NCBI GenBank assembly: GCA_022773025.1
Contig: JALEZF010000050.1
Span: 1-46,054, forward strand
DNA: 46,054 nucleotides
Origin: Clostridium sp.
GTDB lineage: Bacteria > Bacillota > Clostridia > Clostridiales > Clostridiaceae
Direction of reading: 5' to 3'
Shown here: positions 34,676 through 44,254 of the stretch, piece after piece
Numbering within the stretch: the stretch's first letter is position 1
Layout: each line of letters begins with the position of its first letter
Notes under the pieces: generated by a model
What the model was told of the DNA's origin: nothing
Database searches by the model: none
The model's input: only the letters and a program-made list of their open reading frames with translations
Position numbers and translations under genes: made by a program

Positions 34676-35522
34676 TGCTATAGAAATTAAAAATGTTACA
34701 AAGAAATTTAAGGAATTCACCCTTAATGATGTATCTTTTGAACTGCCAAAAGGATATATTATGGGATTCATAGGCCCTAATGGAGCAGGTAAGACTACAA
34801 CGATAAAGCTTATTTTAAACATGCTTAAACGTGACAGCGGAACTATAAAAGTTTTAGGGTTAGACAATATAGACGATGAGTCAAAGGTAAAAGAGGAAGT
34901 AGCTGTAGTATTTGACCAACCTTATTATATAGATGATTGGAATTTAAATGATGTAGAAAAAGCTGTAGGCATGTTCTATAAGAAATGGGATGGTAAAATT
35001 TTTGATTCTTACCTCAAGAGATTTGGGCTTTCCAGAAGTAAAAAGGTAAAGGATTTATCAAGAGGCATGAAGATGAAGCTTATGATAGCTGTTGCATTTT
35101 CTCATAATGCAAAGGTTCTTATATTAGATGAGCCAACAGGAGGACTTGACCCTGTAGCTAGAGATGAATTTATAGATCTTTTAGGAGAATATATTCAAGA
35201 TGGAAAGAGAAGTGTAATATTTTCAACTCATATAACTTCTGACTTAGAAAAGATAGCTGATTATATAACCTTCATAAGAAAAGGACAAATCATATATACT
35301 GGAACGAAGGATGAGCTTTTAGAAAAGTATTGCATAATAAAAGGCGGCAATGATGATGTAACACTTTCAGACAAGAAGAACATCATAGGCTTAAGGGAGC
35401 ATTCAACAGGTTTTGAAGGACTTATAGATGTAGAAAATTTAAGGGGATTTTCGAATAACGTTATAACAGAAAAAGCTACTTTGGATGATATCGTAGTTTA
35501 TATGAATAAGGAGGGACATTAG
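34668..35522 (+). CDS. ABC transporter ATP-binding protein in a YtrA-type operon
   Basis: The 284-residue ATPase has Walker A GPNGAGKTT (about 35-43), variant signature LSRGMKMKL, Walker B LILDEPTGGLDP, and switch His in FSTHITSD. A C-terminal extension of about 60 residues lies after the ABC fold, as in YhcH/YtrB-like proteins. It begins before the end of the repressor gene and ends 1 bp before the permease. The three genes form one unit. Confidence 0.88.
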   Translation: MSNAIEIKNVTKKFKEFTLNDVSFELPKGYIMGFIGPNGAGKTTTIKLILNMLKRDSGTIKVLGLDNIDDESKVKEEVAVVFDQPYYIDDWNLNDVEKAVGMFYKKWDGKIFDSYLKRFGLSRSKKVKDLSRGMKMKLMIAVAFSHNAKVLILDEPTGGLDPVARDEFIDLLGEYIQDGKRSVIFSTHITSDLEKIADYITFIRKGQIIYTGTKDELLEKYCIIKGGNDDVTLSDKKNIIGLREHSTGFEGLIDVENLRGFSNNVITEKATLDDIVVYMNKEGH

Positions 35523-35523
35523 T

Positions 35524-36198
35524 ATGGAAAAGACTATTAAGTGCTGTAAATTAGACTTTATGATGATAAAAAACTATCTAGTTAAGAATATAGCCTTGCT
35601 TTTAGTGATGAGTATATTTATTTCAGTGATGAATAAGAATGTAATAATGATCTTAGGAATGATGGGCATATATGGAGTTATGGTTCTCAGCTACCCCTTC
35701 GTCTTGCAGGAAAAGAACGGAATAGATAATTTCTATGGAACGCTATCTTTAAATAGAAAAATTATAGTTAGAGGAAGATACCTTTTTACTATAGGACTTG
35801 GAATATTAAGCGGAGTGATTTCCCTAGTAAGCTGTATAGTTTTAAATAAGGTAATGAATTTTGGAATGACTATAGAAGAAATATTATTTACTGCAATAAT
35901 TATGTTTGGAATATATATAATTTTAGCTTCATTACAGCTTCCAATATACTTTAAGTTTGGATACACAAAGGCAAAGATGTATGCAATGTTTCCTATATTT
36001 TTAATGTCTATGATAGTCATTGGAGGAACAACTATTATAACCGAAAGGCCAGAACTTATGGAGAAAATAAATCATCTTGGAATAATGATAGAAAATAATT
36101 CTTTAGCTGTAGGTGTAATGGTTGTAGCAGCGGTGCTTCTTATAATGGAGGTATCACTTATAATATCATCAAAGTTTTATGAAGAGAGGAAAGAGTAG
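35524..36198 (+). CDS. ABC-2 type permease in a YtrA-type operon
   Basis: The 224-residue product has six hydrophobic segments (about 18-34, 41-61, 87-108, 117-135, 148-166, 192-213) and the NFYGTLSLNRKIIVRGRY segment found in small ABC-2 permeases that accompany GntR/YtrA repressors. GGAGG precedes the ATG inside the ATPase gene. Substrate unknown. Confidence 0.85.
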   Translation: MEKTIKCCKLDFMMIKNYLVKNIALLLVMSIFISVMNKNVIMILGMMGIYGVMVLSYPFVLQEKNGIDNFYGTLSLNRKIIVRGRYLFTIGLGILSGVISLVSCIVLNKVMNFGMTIEEILFTAIIMFGIYIILASLQLPIYFKFGYTKAKMYAMFPIFLMSMIVIGGTTIITERPELMEKINHLGIMIENNSLAVGVMVVAAVLLIMEVSLIISSKFYEERKE

Positions 36199-36201
36199 CT
36201 T

Positions 36202-36339
36202 ATGGATTCAAAGGATATAATAATTATAGCAGGTACTATGATTATTATAGTGTTAGCAACCAAATTCATGCCCAATAATCCAATAAGCCTACTAATAAAT
36301 TATATAAAAACTTGTTTTAAAACAAGAATAAATAAATAG
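36202..36339 (+). CDS. Small single-pass membrane protein
   Basis: ATG 36202 to TAG 36337-36339 encodes 45 residues: a short acidic start, a hydrophobic helix (about 6-20) and a Lys/Arg-rich tail. It begins 3 bp after the permease stop, with GAGGAAAGAG upstream, and ends just before the shared terminator. Its place makes it the last cistron of the YtrA-type operon. No family recognised; an accessory subunit of the transporter is a guess. Confidence 0.55.
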   Translation: MDSKDIIIIAGTMIIIVLATKFMPNNPISLLINYIKTCFKTRINK

Positions 36340-36342
36340 ATT

Positions 36343-36383
36343 TTAAACGAGCTATCCTAAGAAAACTAGGATAGCTCGTTTAA
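36343..36383. terminator. 17-bp bidirectional terminator overlapping a stop codon
   Basis: Bases 36343-36359 pair perfectly with 36367-36383 (loop 7 nt). T/A tracts flank both sides. The - strand gene's last codons and its TAG (36366-36368) lie inside the hairpin. Confidence 0.9.
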
Positions 36384-37112
36384 GTTTACCCAATACCTTT
36401 TAGGCATATATCCTCGCTGCTGACGTGGATTGAGTCGCTCTTTTATAGTAGTGGATTTGTAAAAGCTCTTCCAAAGGATTTCATAATCCTCATTGCTAGA
36501 GGCTTTAGATAGAGAATCACCTTTTTCTTGAGAAAGAGGAGCGATGATGGATTCCTCTTTGTTATAGAATATAGCAAGTTCCCTGTTATAATCGTGAATT
36601 ATAAAACTTTGGTCGTTAAACCTATTTACAAAGTGATTTACAAGAAGGGGGAGGATATTGTAGTCAGGTGTTATCTTTGAGTAAAATACCCTTGGAGATA
36701 CCTCCTTAAATCGAACAAATCCTGTAAATCTATGAGCCTCAAGGGTGACCCTCCTAGAATATTTATCCACCAAAATTATAGTGTCATTATTCTTTGCAAG
36801 AGATATGGAAGGGCCATACTTGAAAGCCAGTTTAAGATATTTGAATGCTAAGGTAAAAGAAGCATTTGTGTCATAGAGATATAGATAGTAAACTTGCCTT
36901 AGTATATCTTCATTAAGTTTAGTCTCAATAGACTTGTAGACTTTACTGACTTTTATTTCATCAGTTTCTACAGCTATCTCCATGTTTAAAAAATTAGGAC
37001 AATGATTTAAGGTGCTATGGCTCTCTACATTCATAGTCTTCAGATAGAAACTATCGTAAATAGCCGTAAGGAATCCTTCAAAAGAACCGTCAAATATTAA
37101 AGTTTTAATCAT
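36366..37112 (-). CDS. Partner protein of the radical SAM repair gene (TIGR03915-like)
   Basis: The 248-residue protein matches the family always found next to the radical SAM protein upstream, starting with IFDGSFEGFLTAIYDSF, and having the central YLYLYDTNASFTLAFKYLK and HRFTGFVRFKE segments. In other genomes it is sometimes fused to a uracil-DNA glycosylase-like region, but here it is not. A DNA-repair role is inferred. GTTCWKSFYKSTTIKERLNPRQQRGYMPKRYW-like end is represented by QQRGYMPKRYW near the C-terminus. It begins one base after the radical SAM gene's stop, so the two are coupled. Confidence 0.82.
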   Translation of the reverse strand: MIKTLIFDGSFEGFLTAIYDSFYLKTMNVESHSTLNHCPNFLNMEIAVETDEIKVSKVYKSIETKLNEDILRQVYYLYLYDTNASFTLAFKYLKLAFKYGPSISLAKNNDTIILVDKYSRRVTLEAHRFTGFVRFKEVSPRVFYSKITPDYNILPLLVNHFVNRFNDQSFIIHDYNRELAIFYNKEESIIAPLSQEKGDSLSKASSNEDYEILWKSFYKSTTIKERLNPRQQRGYMPKRYWVNLNELS

Positions 37113-37113
37113 A

Positions 37114-38415
37114 TTACATTTCCCCCGTGATTTTTGTACTTGTTATAGAAGTAAGCACAGTTTGAGAGAAGAAGGAAAGCTGCTCAAAAGGCTTTTCTGA
37201 ATCCTGACTGAGGTCTATATTTGGACTCAATGCTCTATACAAGGTATCCTCTCTAAACTTTATATCACCATAATATCTTCCGCTGCAAGTTATAAAGTAC
37301 ACAGCTCTCTTTAGAGTTATATTCATTTTTCTGAGATCATCAAAGGTAAGTGGGGCAAGTCTTCTAGCGCTTATTATCTTTCTAGCACCTCTAAAACCTA
37401 TACCTGGAATTCTTATTAAGGTTTCATAGGGAGCTTTATTTATTTCTATAGGAAATTTATCTAGATTGTTCAAAGCCCAAAGGCATTTAGGATCTACATT
37501 CACATCTAAGTTGGGATTTTTATCATTTAAAATCTCATTTACATTAAAGCCATAGAGTCTCAAAAGCCAATCAGCCTGATACAGCCTATGCTCTCTTAAG
37601 GTTGGAGGCTGAGTAACCTCTGGAAGTACTTTGCCTCGATTCACAGGTACATAAGCGGAGTAATAAACTCTCTTTAAGTTGTACTTATTATATAGATTTT
37701 CCGAGAGATTTAAGATTTTTAAATCTGTTTCCTTTGTAGCGCCTACAATCATCTGAGTACTTTGTCCTCCTGGAACGAATAAAGGAGCTTTTCTAAAGAT
37801 TTTTCTATCATCCTTATTTTGCACTATGGACTTGGAAATAAGGGACATGGGAGTAAATATCTTTTTGCTCTCTTTATCTGGAGCTAAAAGTTTCAGAGAA
37901 TCATTAGAAGGGAGCTCCACATTTACACTCATTCTATCTACAAAGGAACCAGCTCTCTTTATAAGAGCATCATCAGCGCCTGGAATTGCCTTAAGATGAA
38001 TATAGCCATTAAAGCCTTCTCTAAGCCTTAAACGCTCCACTACAGTTGTAAGCATTTCCATGGTATGATTGGGATCTTTTATGATAGCAGAACTCAAAAA
38101 TAAACCTTCTATATAATTTCGCCTATAAAAATTTATAGTTAAATCAACAACTTCATCTACGGTAAAGGCTGCGCGTCGTACATCGTTGGATTTTCTATTT
38201 ATGCAGTAAGCACAGTCATAAATGCAATAGTTTGTAAGTAATATTTTCAGTAAGGATATACATCTTCCATCAGGTGTAAAGCTATGACAAATTCCACACT
38301 CTGAAGCAGCTCCAAGGGAACCTTTAGAAGCTTTTCTATTAGAACCTGATGATGAACATGATACATCATATTTTGCTGCATCTGAAAGAATTTCTAATTT
38401 TTCTTTTATATCCAC
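37114..38415 (-). CDS. Putative DNA modification/repair radical SAM protein (TIGR03916-like)
   Basis: The 433-residue product carries the radical SAM motif CIYDCAYC (CX3CX2C) in its N-terminal third, further cysteines in CGICHSF upstream, and a helix-hairpin-helix motif (IRIPGIGFRGARKI) near residue 340 suited to DNA binding. The family is conserved with the gene downstream and its reaction is unknown. GTG 38415 is chosen because GAGGTG lies 6 nt upstream and the product then begins MDIKEKLEILSDAAKYD as in relatives. An ATG at 38448 would overlap the LexA-like box and has no ribosome binding site. Confidence 0.88.
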   Translation of the reverse strand: MDIKEKLEILSDAAKYDVSCSSSGSNRKASKGSLGAASECGICHSFTPDGRCISLLKILLTNYCIYDCAYCINRKSNDVRRAAFTVDEVVDLTINFYRRNYIEGLFLSSAIIKDPNHTMEMLTTVVERLRLREGFNGYIHLKAIPGADDALIKRAGSFVDRMSVNVELPSNDSLKLLAPDKESKKIFTPMSLISKSIVQNKDDRKIFRKAPLFVPGGQSTQMIVGATKETDLKILNLSENLYNKYNLKRVYYSAYVPVNRGKVLPEVTQPPTLREHRLYQADWLLRLYGFNVNEILNDKNPNLDVNVDPKCLWALNNLDKFPIEINKAPYETLIRIPGIGFRGARKIISARRLAPLTFDDLRKMNITLKRAVYFITCSGRYYGDIKFREDTLYRALSPNIDLSQDSEKPFEQLSFFSQTVLTSITSTKITGEM

Positions 38416-38441
38416 TACAATCACCTCTAATAATAGTATAC

Positions 38442-38455
38442 CAAACATATGTTCT
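38442..38455 (-). promoter_or_regulatory. LexA/DinR-like SOS box
   Basis: On the - strand AGAACATATGTTTG matches the Gram-positive SOS consensus CGAACRNRYGTTYG at 13 of 14 positions. It lies between a possible -35 (TTTTAA) and a good -10, TATACT (38440-38435), of the radical SAM gene, where bound LexA would block RNA polymerase. Confidence 0.7.
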
Positions 38456-38526
38456 TTTTAAAACATATATTTGAAATTTTTAGTTTGTGATAAAATTAAA
38501 TAACAACAGTGATGGGGGAAATCAAT

Positions 38527-39066
38527 ATGAAAATAGGAATGATAAGGCACTTTAAAGTTGACTATATACCAGGAGGATTTATAACTTCTAAGGAGATTTG
38601 GCATTGCGAGGAACTTTATAACACAAGCGAGGTTACAGAAAATAAGGTTGATTTAGGTGGCATAACGTGGAATAGATGTTACTCCAGCGATTTGTATAGA
38701 GCCAAAAGAACTTCTAAAAGAGTGTTTCAAGGTGAGATTATTGAAAGTCATTTAATAAGAGAGGTAACTATTGATCCGGTGATAAATACAGAGAGGAAGC
38801 TTCCTTATTTATTTTGGGATGTAGCTTCTAGATTCCAATGGTATTTTAATTTAGGAAAATCACAAAGGGAACTTAGACGTGATACAGAAAAGAGAGCAAA
38901 TGATTTTTTAGATTCATTAAAATATAAGGAAGATGAAAATATACTTATAGTCACCCATGGATTATTTATGCATGTTTTTCAAAGAGAGCTTAGGAAAAGA
39001 GGTTTCAAAGGTAAAGTCACATTGAGGCCTAAGAATGGCACGCTGTATGTATACTCAAAGAAATGA
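38527..39066 (+). CDS. Histidine phosphatase family protein
   Basis: The 179-residue product belongs to the phosphoglycerate-mutase-like phosphatases. The catalytic His is in IRHFKV (a variant of RHG), the second His in VTHGLFMH, and the Arg in SSDLYRAKRT. It starts at ATG 38527, with GGGGGAAA upstream. Substrate unknown. It is divergent from the radical SAM pair and shares the intergenic region. Confidence 0.85.
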   Translation: MKIGMIRHFKVDYIPGGFITSKEIWHCEELYNTSEVTENKVDLGGITWNRCYSSDLYRAKRTSKRVFQGEIIESHLIREVTIDPVINTERKLPYLFWDVASRFQWYFNLGKSQRELRRDTEKRANDFLDSLKYKEDENILIVTHGLFMHVFQRELRKRGFKGKVTLRPKNGTLYVYSKK

Positions 39067-39069
39067 AGA

Positions 39070-39109
39070 AAAGTGTGCGTATCGAAATAACTTTTGATAC
39101 ACACACTTT
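39070..39109. terminator. Terminator between converging genes
   Basis: AAAGTGTG-C-GTATC (39070-39083) pairs with GATAC-A-CACACTTT (39096-39109), with one mismatch. It separates the phosphatase from the converging pgsA-like gene. Confidence 0.7.
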
Positions 39110-39123
39110 AAGTTTAAAATTAA

Positions 39124-39648
39124 TTATTGATTTAGATTTTGTTTTTTATTCTTAAAAAAGATTATTATATAATTTATCAAAGCTACGAAAGCACTTAATA
39201 CAGCTATATACAGGAGATAGCTTCCCACGTGAAAGCCTAAAGCTTCTGCAAGAATTGCCACATAGAATAATACTGTAGATGCTTTGCCAAAAAAATTAGA
39301 AGGTATTACAGTATCCTTCTTGTACAAAAATACTCCTGATGCTATCATGCTTAAATCTTTTACAGCTATAACTATGAATATCCAAAAAGGTATTATTTGT
39401 TTAAAAGATAAGCAAAATAATACGGTTAAGAGCATTAGTTTATCTGCTAAGGGATCAAGAACTATGCCGTATTTAGTTACTAAATTAAATTTACGAGCTA
39501 AGTGACCATCTAATACATCTGTAAAGCCTGCTATTAAAAAGATTACTGCTCCGTAAATAAGTCCTTGAGTACCATAAGAGAAGAATACCAAAACAAAAAT
39601 AGGAATCAAAAATAGTCTTATGGTTGTTAAAATATTAGGTAAGTTCAT
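39124..39648 (-). CDS. pgsA: CDP-alcohol phosphatidyltransferase, PgsA-like
   Basis: The 174-residue integral membrane protein has the CDP-alcohol motif DGHLAR-(8)-G-(3)-DPLAD with all three aspartates and about five membrane segments. It should transfer a phosphatidyl group from CDP-diacylglycerol to glycerol-3-phosphate (first step to phosphatidylglycerol), or to a related alcohol. The start is ATG 39648 (MNLPNILTTIRLFL), the usual beginning of the family. Its GGGAGG site is 26 nt away, separated by a small hairpin. A frame from 39702 would encode the site itself. Confidence 0.85.
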   Translation of the reverse strand: MNLPNILTTIRLFLIPIFVLVFFSYGTQGLIYGAVIFLIAGFTDVLDGHLARKFNLVTKYGIVLDPLADKLMLLTVLFCLSFKQIIPFWIFIVIAVKDLSMIASGVFLYKKDTVIPSNFFGKASTVLFYVAILAEALGFHVGSYLLYIAVLSAFVALINYIIIFFKNKKQNLNQ

Positions 39649-39680
39649 ATAATCATGGCAGTGAATCTGCCGCACCTCCC
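39649..39680 (-). promoter_or_regulatory. Hairpin between ribosome binding site and start of the pgsA-like gene
   Basis: On the - strand GGGAGG (39680-39675), 3 nt, hairpin GGCAG-ATTCA-CTGCC (39671-39657), 8 nt, ATG 39648. Folding brings an otherwise distant site to 11 unpaired nt from the start. Confidence 0.5.
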
Positions 39681-39813
39681 TTGCGTAACGGATAATATAC
39701 ATGTAATTATAACATATAATTAATATTAAAAATACTTTGTGATTCTTAAAATAAGTTAAAAATTTGAAAAAATTATAAGTTTGTAAACAAAGGGGTGAAA
39801 CTGTATAAAACCA

Positions 39814-39843
39814 TTGACTTTTCTATGTTTTTTTTGATATTAT
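39814..39843 (+). promoter_or_regulatory. Promoter upstream of purA
   Basis: TTGACT (39814-39819), 18 bp, TATTAT (39838-39843). It leaves a leader of about 110 nt before purA. Confidence 0.55.
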
Positions 39844-39912
39844 AAACTGTCATTGTTATAGTAAAAGTTTACGATTTAGGAAACATTATAATAAGGAACA
39901 TACTTTAGAGTA

Positions 39913-41247
<1,335 letters not shown>

Positions 41248-41252
41248 TATAG

Positions 41253-41288
41253 AAAAATGAGAATGGCATGATTGCTGTTCTCATTTTT
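41253..41288 (+). terminator. purA terminator
   Basis: AAAAATGAGAA (41253-41263) pairs with TTCTCATTTTT (41278-41288), then ATTTGC. The 206 bp from 41289 to 41494 are AT-rich and non-coding, with a possible promoter TTAGAA-17-TATAAT (41363-41391). Confidence 0.85.
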
Positions 41289-41494
41289 ATTTGCTAACAC
41301 AGAATAAAATAATCATAGGTTAGAGAAAATAAAGAATTTTACATTAACTTTACAAATTATAGTTAGAAATATAAGGTTAAAATAGTATAATTAAATTATT
41401 GGGGAAATATTATATAAATTATTATTATTATGGATATAAATATAAAAATAATGGCAAAACACTGCAATATTTAATAGGGAAAGGAAGTTGAAAA

Positions 41495-42226
41495 ATGGGG
41501 AAACGATTTGAAAAGGAATATGAGTTTTTCTACCATGACCTTAATTATAGAAAAGAGCTTCTTCTGACTTCTCTTGTAAATTACTTTGGAGATGTAGCTA
41601 TGACTCAAAGTAATGAAGAGGGTGTGGGGATAGAATTTCTAGATGCAAATAATATGGCATGGGTTCTTTACAAATGGGATATAAAGATGATAAGATACCC
41701 TATCTACGGGGAAAAGCTTAAAATAAGTACTACGCCTGTGGCATTGAAGAAATTTTATTCTTATAGAATTTTTGATGTTGTAAATGAAGCTGGAGAGGTT
41801 TTGTGTAAGGCTATATCTATGTGGCTTTTGATAAATACAGAAAAGAGAAGGGCTATAAGAGTTCCTCAGATTATGTTTGATGCTTATGGAACCAACAAAG
41901 ATGAAGGCCTTAATATAGAAATTGATGAAGTGGAAGAGTTGAAGCAGATAGATTTCGAACAGGATTTCAAGGTTAGATATAGTGACATAGATACTAATAT
42001 GCATGTAAATAATACTAAATATATAGATTGGGCTATAGAAACTATTCCCCTAGATGTAGTGAAGACCAAAAGACTTATGAGATTAAAAATGGTTTACAAA
42101 AAAGAAGTACATTATGGCCATGTAATCAAGTCTTTATGTGAAAAAAGGGAAGAAGGACACTACGTACACAAAATTGTAAGTGATGATGGTGTAGAAGTAA
42201 ATTTAGCCGAATCATTTTGGGAGTAA
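41495..42226 (+). CDS. Acyl-ACP thioesterase (FatA/FatB-like)
   Basis: The 243-residue protein has two hotdog halves. It releases fatty acids from acyl-ACP. The second half contains DTNMHVNNTKY, the Asn-His site of the family with the preceding Asp. The first half has the acyl-binding helix with MTQSNEEGVGIEFL. GGAAAGGAAG precedes the ATG. Followed by a HAD phosphatase 35 bp downstream, probably on the same transcript. Chain-length specificity cannot be read from the sequence. Confidence 0.88.
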   Translation: MGKRFEKEYEFFYHDLNYRKELLLTSLVNYFGDVAMTQSNEEGVGIEFLDANNMAWVLYKWDIKMIRYPIYGEKLKISTTPVALKKFYSYRIFDVVNEAGEVLCKAISMWLLINTEKRRAIRVPQIMFDAYGTNKDEGLNIEIDEVEELKQIDFEQDFKVRYSDIDTNMHVNNTKYIDWAIETIPLDVVKTKRLMRLKMVYKKEVHYGHVIKSLCEKREEGHYVHKIVSDDGVEVNLAESFWE

Positions 42227-42261
42227 TTACTTAAAGCAGCTTAAGATAAAGGAGATTATAT

Positions 42262-43059
42262 ATGAAGAGATTAATGGTAAGTGATTTAGATGGTACACTT
42301 CTAAATGAAAATGGAGCAGTATCAGAGGAAACAGCAGAAGCAGTAAAGGAAGTAGTAAAAAAGGGTAATATATTTGCTATAGCTACAGGAAGGATATATT
42401 CTCAAACAAAACATGTAAGGGAAGCACTTGGTGATAAAATACTTTGCATCTGTGGCAATGGGTCAGTTGTATATGAAAATGGAAACATAATAAGCAAACA
42501 CCCTTTGTCACAAGACAATGTAGAGAAGCTTTTAAATATAGACTTAAGTAAATATAGTAGCAATATAACTCTAAATGGATTCACTATAGAGGAATGGATT
42601 ACAACAACTTTTGACGAATTCATGGATGAGCTAGGGAAACATACAGGCACTCCTTGCAGAGTATGTTCTGAAGAGGAATTTAAAAATCAGGAGTGTCTTA
42701 AGATATTTTTTTCAAGTTTAGATCATGAATGTCTTGTTGAACTTGAAAAGGACTTACAAGAACAGTTTCCACACTTAGAGATAGTATTCAGTCATCCATC
42801 TTGCCTTGAGGTCAATGAGAAAGGAATATCCAAATTTAAAGCTATAGAGAGCTACTGTAAGAGAATAGCTATGGATGTATCAGATGTGGTAGCCTTTGGA
42901 GATGCATTCAATGATTATGAGATGCTTAAAAATGTTGGACATCCCTGTTTGATGGGAAATTGTCTTCCAAAATTGAAAGAAGTAATAACTCACGGTACAG
43001 TGATAGATAGCAATATAAACAATGGAATAGCAAAGTATCTAAGAAAAAACTTCATATAG
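42262..43059 (+). CDS. HAD-family hydrolase, Cof type
   Basis: The 265-residue product has the HAD catalytic motif SDLDGTLL at the N-terminus (nucleophile Asp), a Lys in motif III (KGISKFKA), and the metal-binding GDAFNDYEML motif. The large cap between them is type C2, as in Cof/YidA sugar-phosphate phosphatases. AAAGGAG precedes the ATG. Substrate unknown. Confidence 0.9.
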   Translation: MKRLMVSDLDGTLLNENGAVSEETAEAVKEVVKKGNIFAIATGRIYSQTKHVREALGDKILCICGNGSVVYENGNIISKHPLSQDNVEKLLNIDLSKYSSNITLNGFTIEEWITTTFDEFMDELGKHTGTPCRVCSEEEFKNQECLKIFFSSLDHECLVELEKDLQEQFPHLEIVFSHPSCLEVNEKGISKFKAIESYCKRIAMDVSDVVAFGDAFNDYEMLKNVGHPCLMGNCLPKLKEVITHGTVIDSNINNGIAKYLRKNFI

Positions 43060-43132
43060 TTTATAAATAGATGATTTAATTTCTGCATCTATGGCAATAC
43101 TTAAAGAAAAATAGCTTTAGGAGGAAGTCATA

Positions 43133-43906
43133 GTGATAGCAGAAGTTGCACCGAAACCAAACAGGGAAAGCAGAAATATGATAATCATATTTTTTCTAGT
43201 ATTTTGTATAGGCTTTATAGCTGGAGCCATAGCAGCAAAACCTGTTGAGATTAAGTATAAAGGTGTGGTTCAAGCAGATGAAACTGCAATAGAGACTAGC
43301 GCTCCTATATCTAAAGAAGAGCCAAAATCTAAAATAACTGATGACAATAAAGAAAATCTAATCTTAGTTAATGAGGAAAATGATTTGGACAGTGACTATG
43401 TTCCAGAAGACTTGAGACAGCTAAATATATCCTTTAGTTTTAAAGGATATAGTGAACAGAAAGAAATGAAACAGGAGGCAGCAGATGCCTTGGAAATAAT
43501 GATAAAGGATAGCAAATCTAAGGGACTAAATCTTGTTGGAGTTTCGGCCTTTAGGTCCTTTGATGCCCAAAATAATATCTATAATAACTCTGTAAAGATG
43601 CAGGGGAAAGCCCACGCAGATAAGTATAGTGCTAAACCAGGTATGAGTGAGCATCAAACGGGACTATCCATAGATCTAAGCACCCCTTCTATAAAAAATG
43701 AACTTGTAGAGAAATTTGATAAGACAAAAGAAGGCATATGGCTTAGGGATAACTGCTACAAATATGGTTTTATCATAAGATATCCTAAAGGCAAAGAGGA
43801 TATAACGGGATATGCCTATGAACCCTGGCATATACGATATGTTGGGCAAAAGGCGGCACAAGAGATACATGACGAAACTTTGACCTTAGAAGAATATCTA
43901 GAGTAG
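43133..43906 (+). CDS. D-alanyl-D-alanine carboxypeptidase, VanY family
   Basis: The 257-residue product has an N-terminal membrane anchor (about 16-35), a linker rich in Glu, Lys and Ser, and a VanY peptidase domain with SAFRSFDAQ, SEHQTGLSIDL (zinc His and Asp) and EPWHIRY (catalytic Glu and zinc His). It trims the terminal D-Ala of peptidoglycan stem peptides outside the membrane. The start is GTG 43133, 8 nt after AGGAGG. It stands without vanH/A/X, so it is a housekeeping wall enzyme and no sign of vancomycin resistance. Confidence 0.88.
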   Translation: MIAEVAPKPNRESRNMIIIFFLVFCIGFIAGAIAAKPVEIKYKGVVQADETAIETSAPISKEEPKSKITDDNKENLILVNEENDLDSDYVPEDLRQLNISFSFKGYSEQKEMKQEAADALEIMIKDSKSKGLNLVGVSAFRSFDAQNNIYNNSVKMQGKAHADKYSAKPGMSEHQTGLSIDLSTPSIKNELVEKFDKTKEGIWLRDNCYKYGFIIRYPKGKEDITGYAYEPWHIRYVGQKAAQEIHDETLTLEEYLE

Positions 43907-44254
43907 TAAAGGGATAAATAGATAAGAGTGAAGAGTTTGGAGTGTAGTAGTTTTAAATTTAGAAATGGTAAATTAGGCTGGGGTCAGTTTAAAAGATAGA
44001 ATTTTAAGTAAGGTAGTGGGTCTTTGAGCTAGGGGTGTAGAGTTTAAAGGACGGGGCTACCTATTATGTTTTTTGAGGAGAGGTAATACATGAAATTTTT
44101 ATGATGATATAAGTTTAATATATACAGATGTATTTTAGCATACTGACAGAGTAGCTGCCACCAGTACCCTTAGGGGTACTGGGATAGAAGCCTTCTCCCA
44201 AATAGCCTCTCTTAGAAGCTATCCTAATAATATTTAAATATCTAAATAGTATTA
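43907..44254. other. Non-coding 348-bp gap with clustered hairpins
   Basis: No credible gene is seen. The + strand has a G-rich stretch (43970-44070), then GAGGAGAGG and a 4-codon frame at 44090. Three adjacent hairpins follow: CCAGTACCC/GGGTACTGG (44161-44182), GGGA-GAAG/CTTC-TCCC (44181-44199) and ATAGC/GCTAT (44201-44217). AT-rich pairing at 44223-44252 may end the - strand gene. Confidence 0.5.

Noticed and set aside
43133..43906. Vancomycin-resistance determinant
   Set aside because: VanY alone, without vanHAX or a two-component system, is a common wall enzyme in Clostridia.
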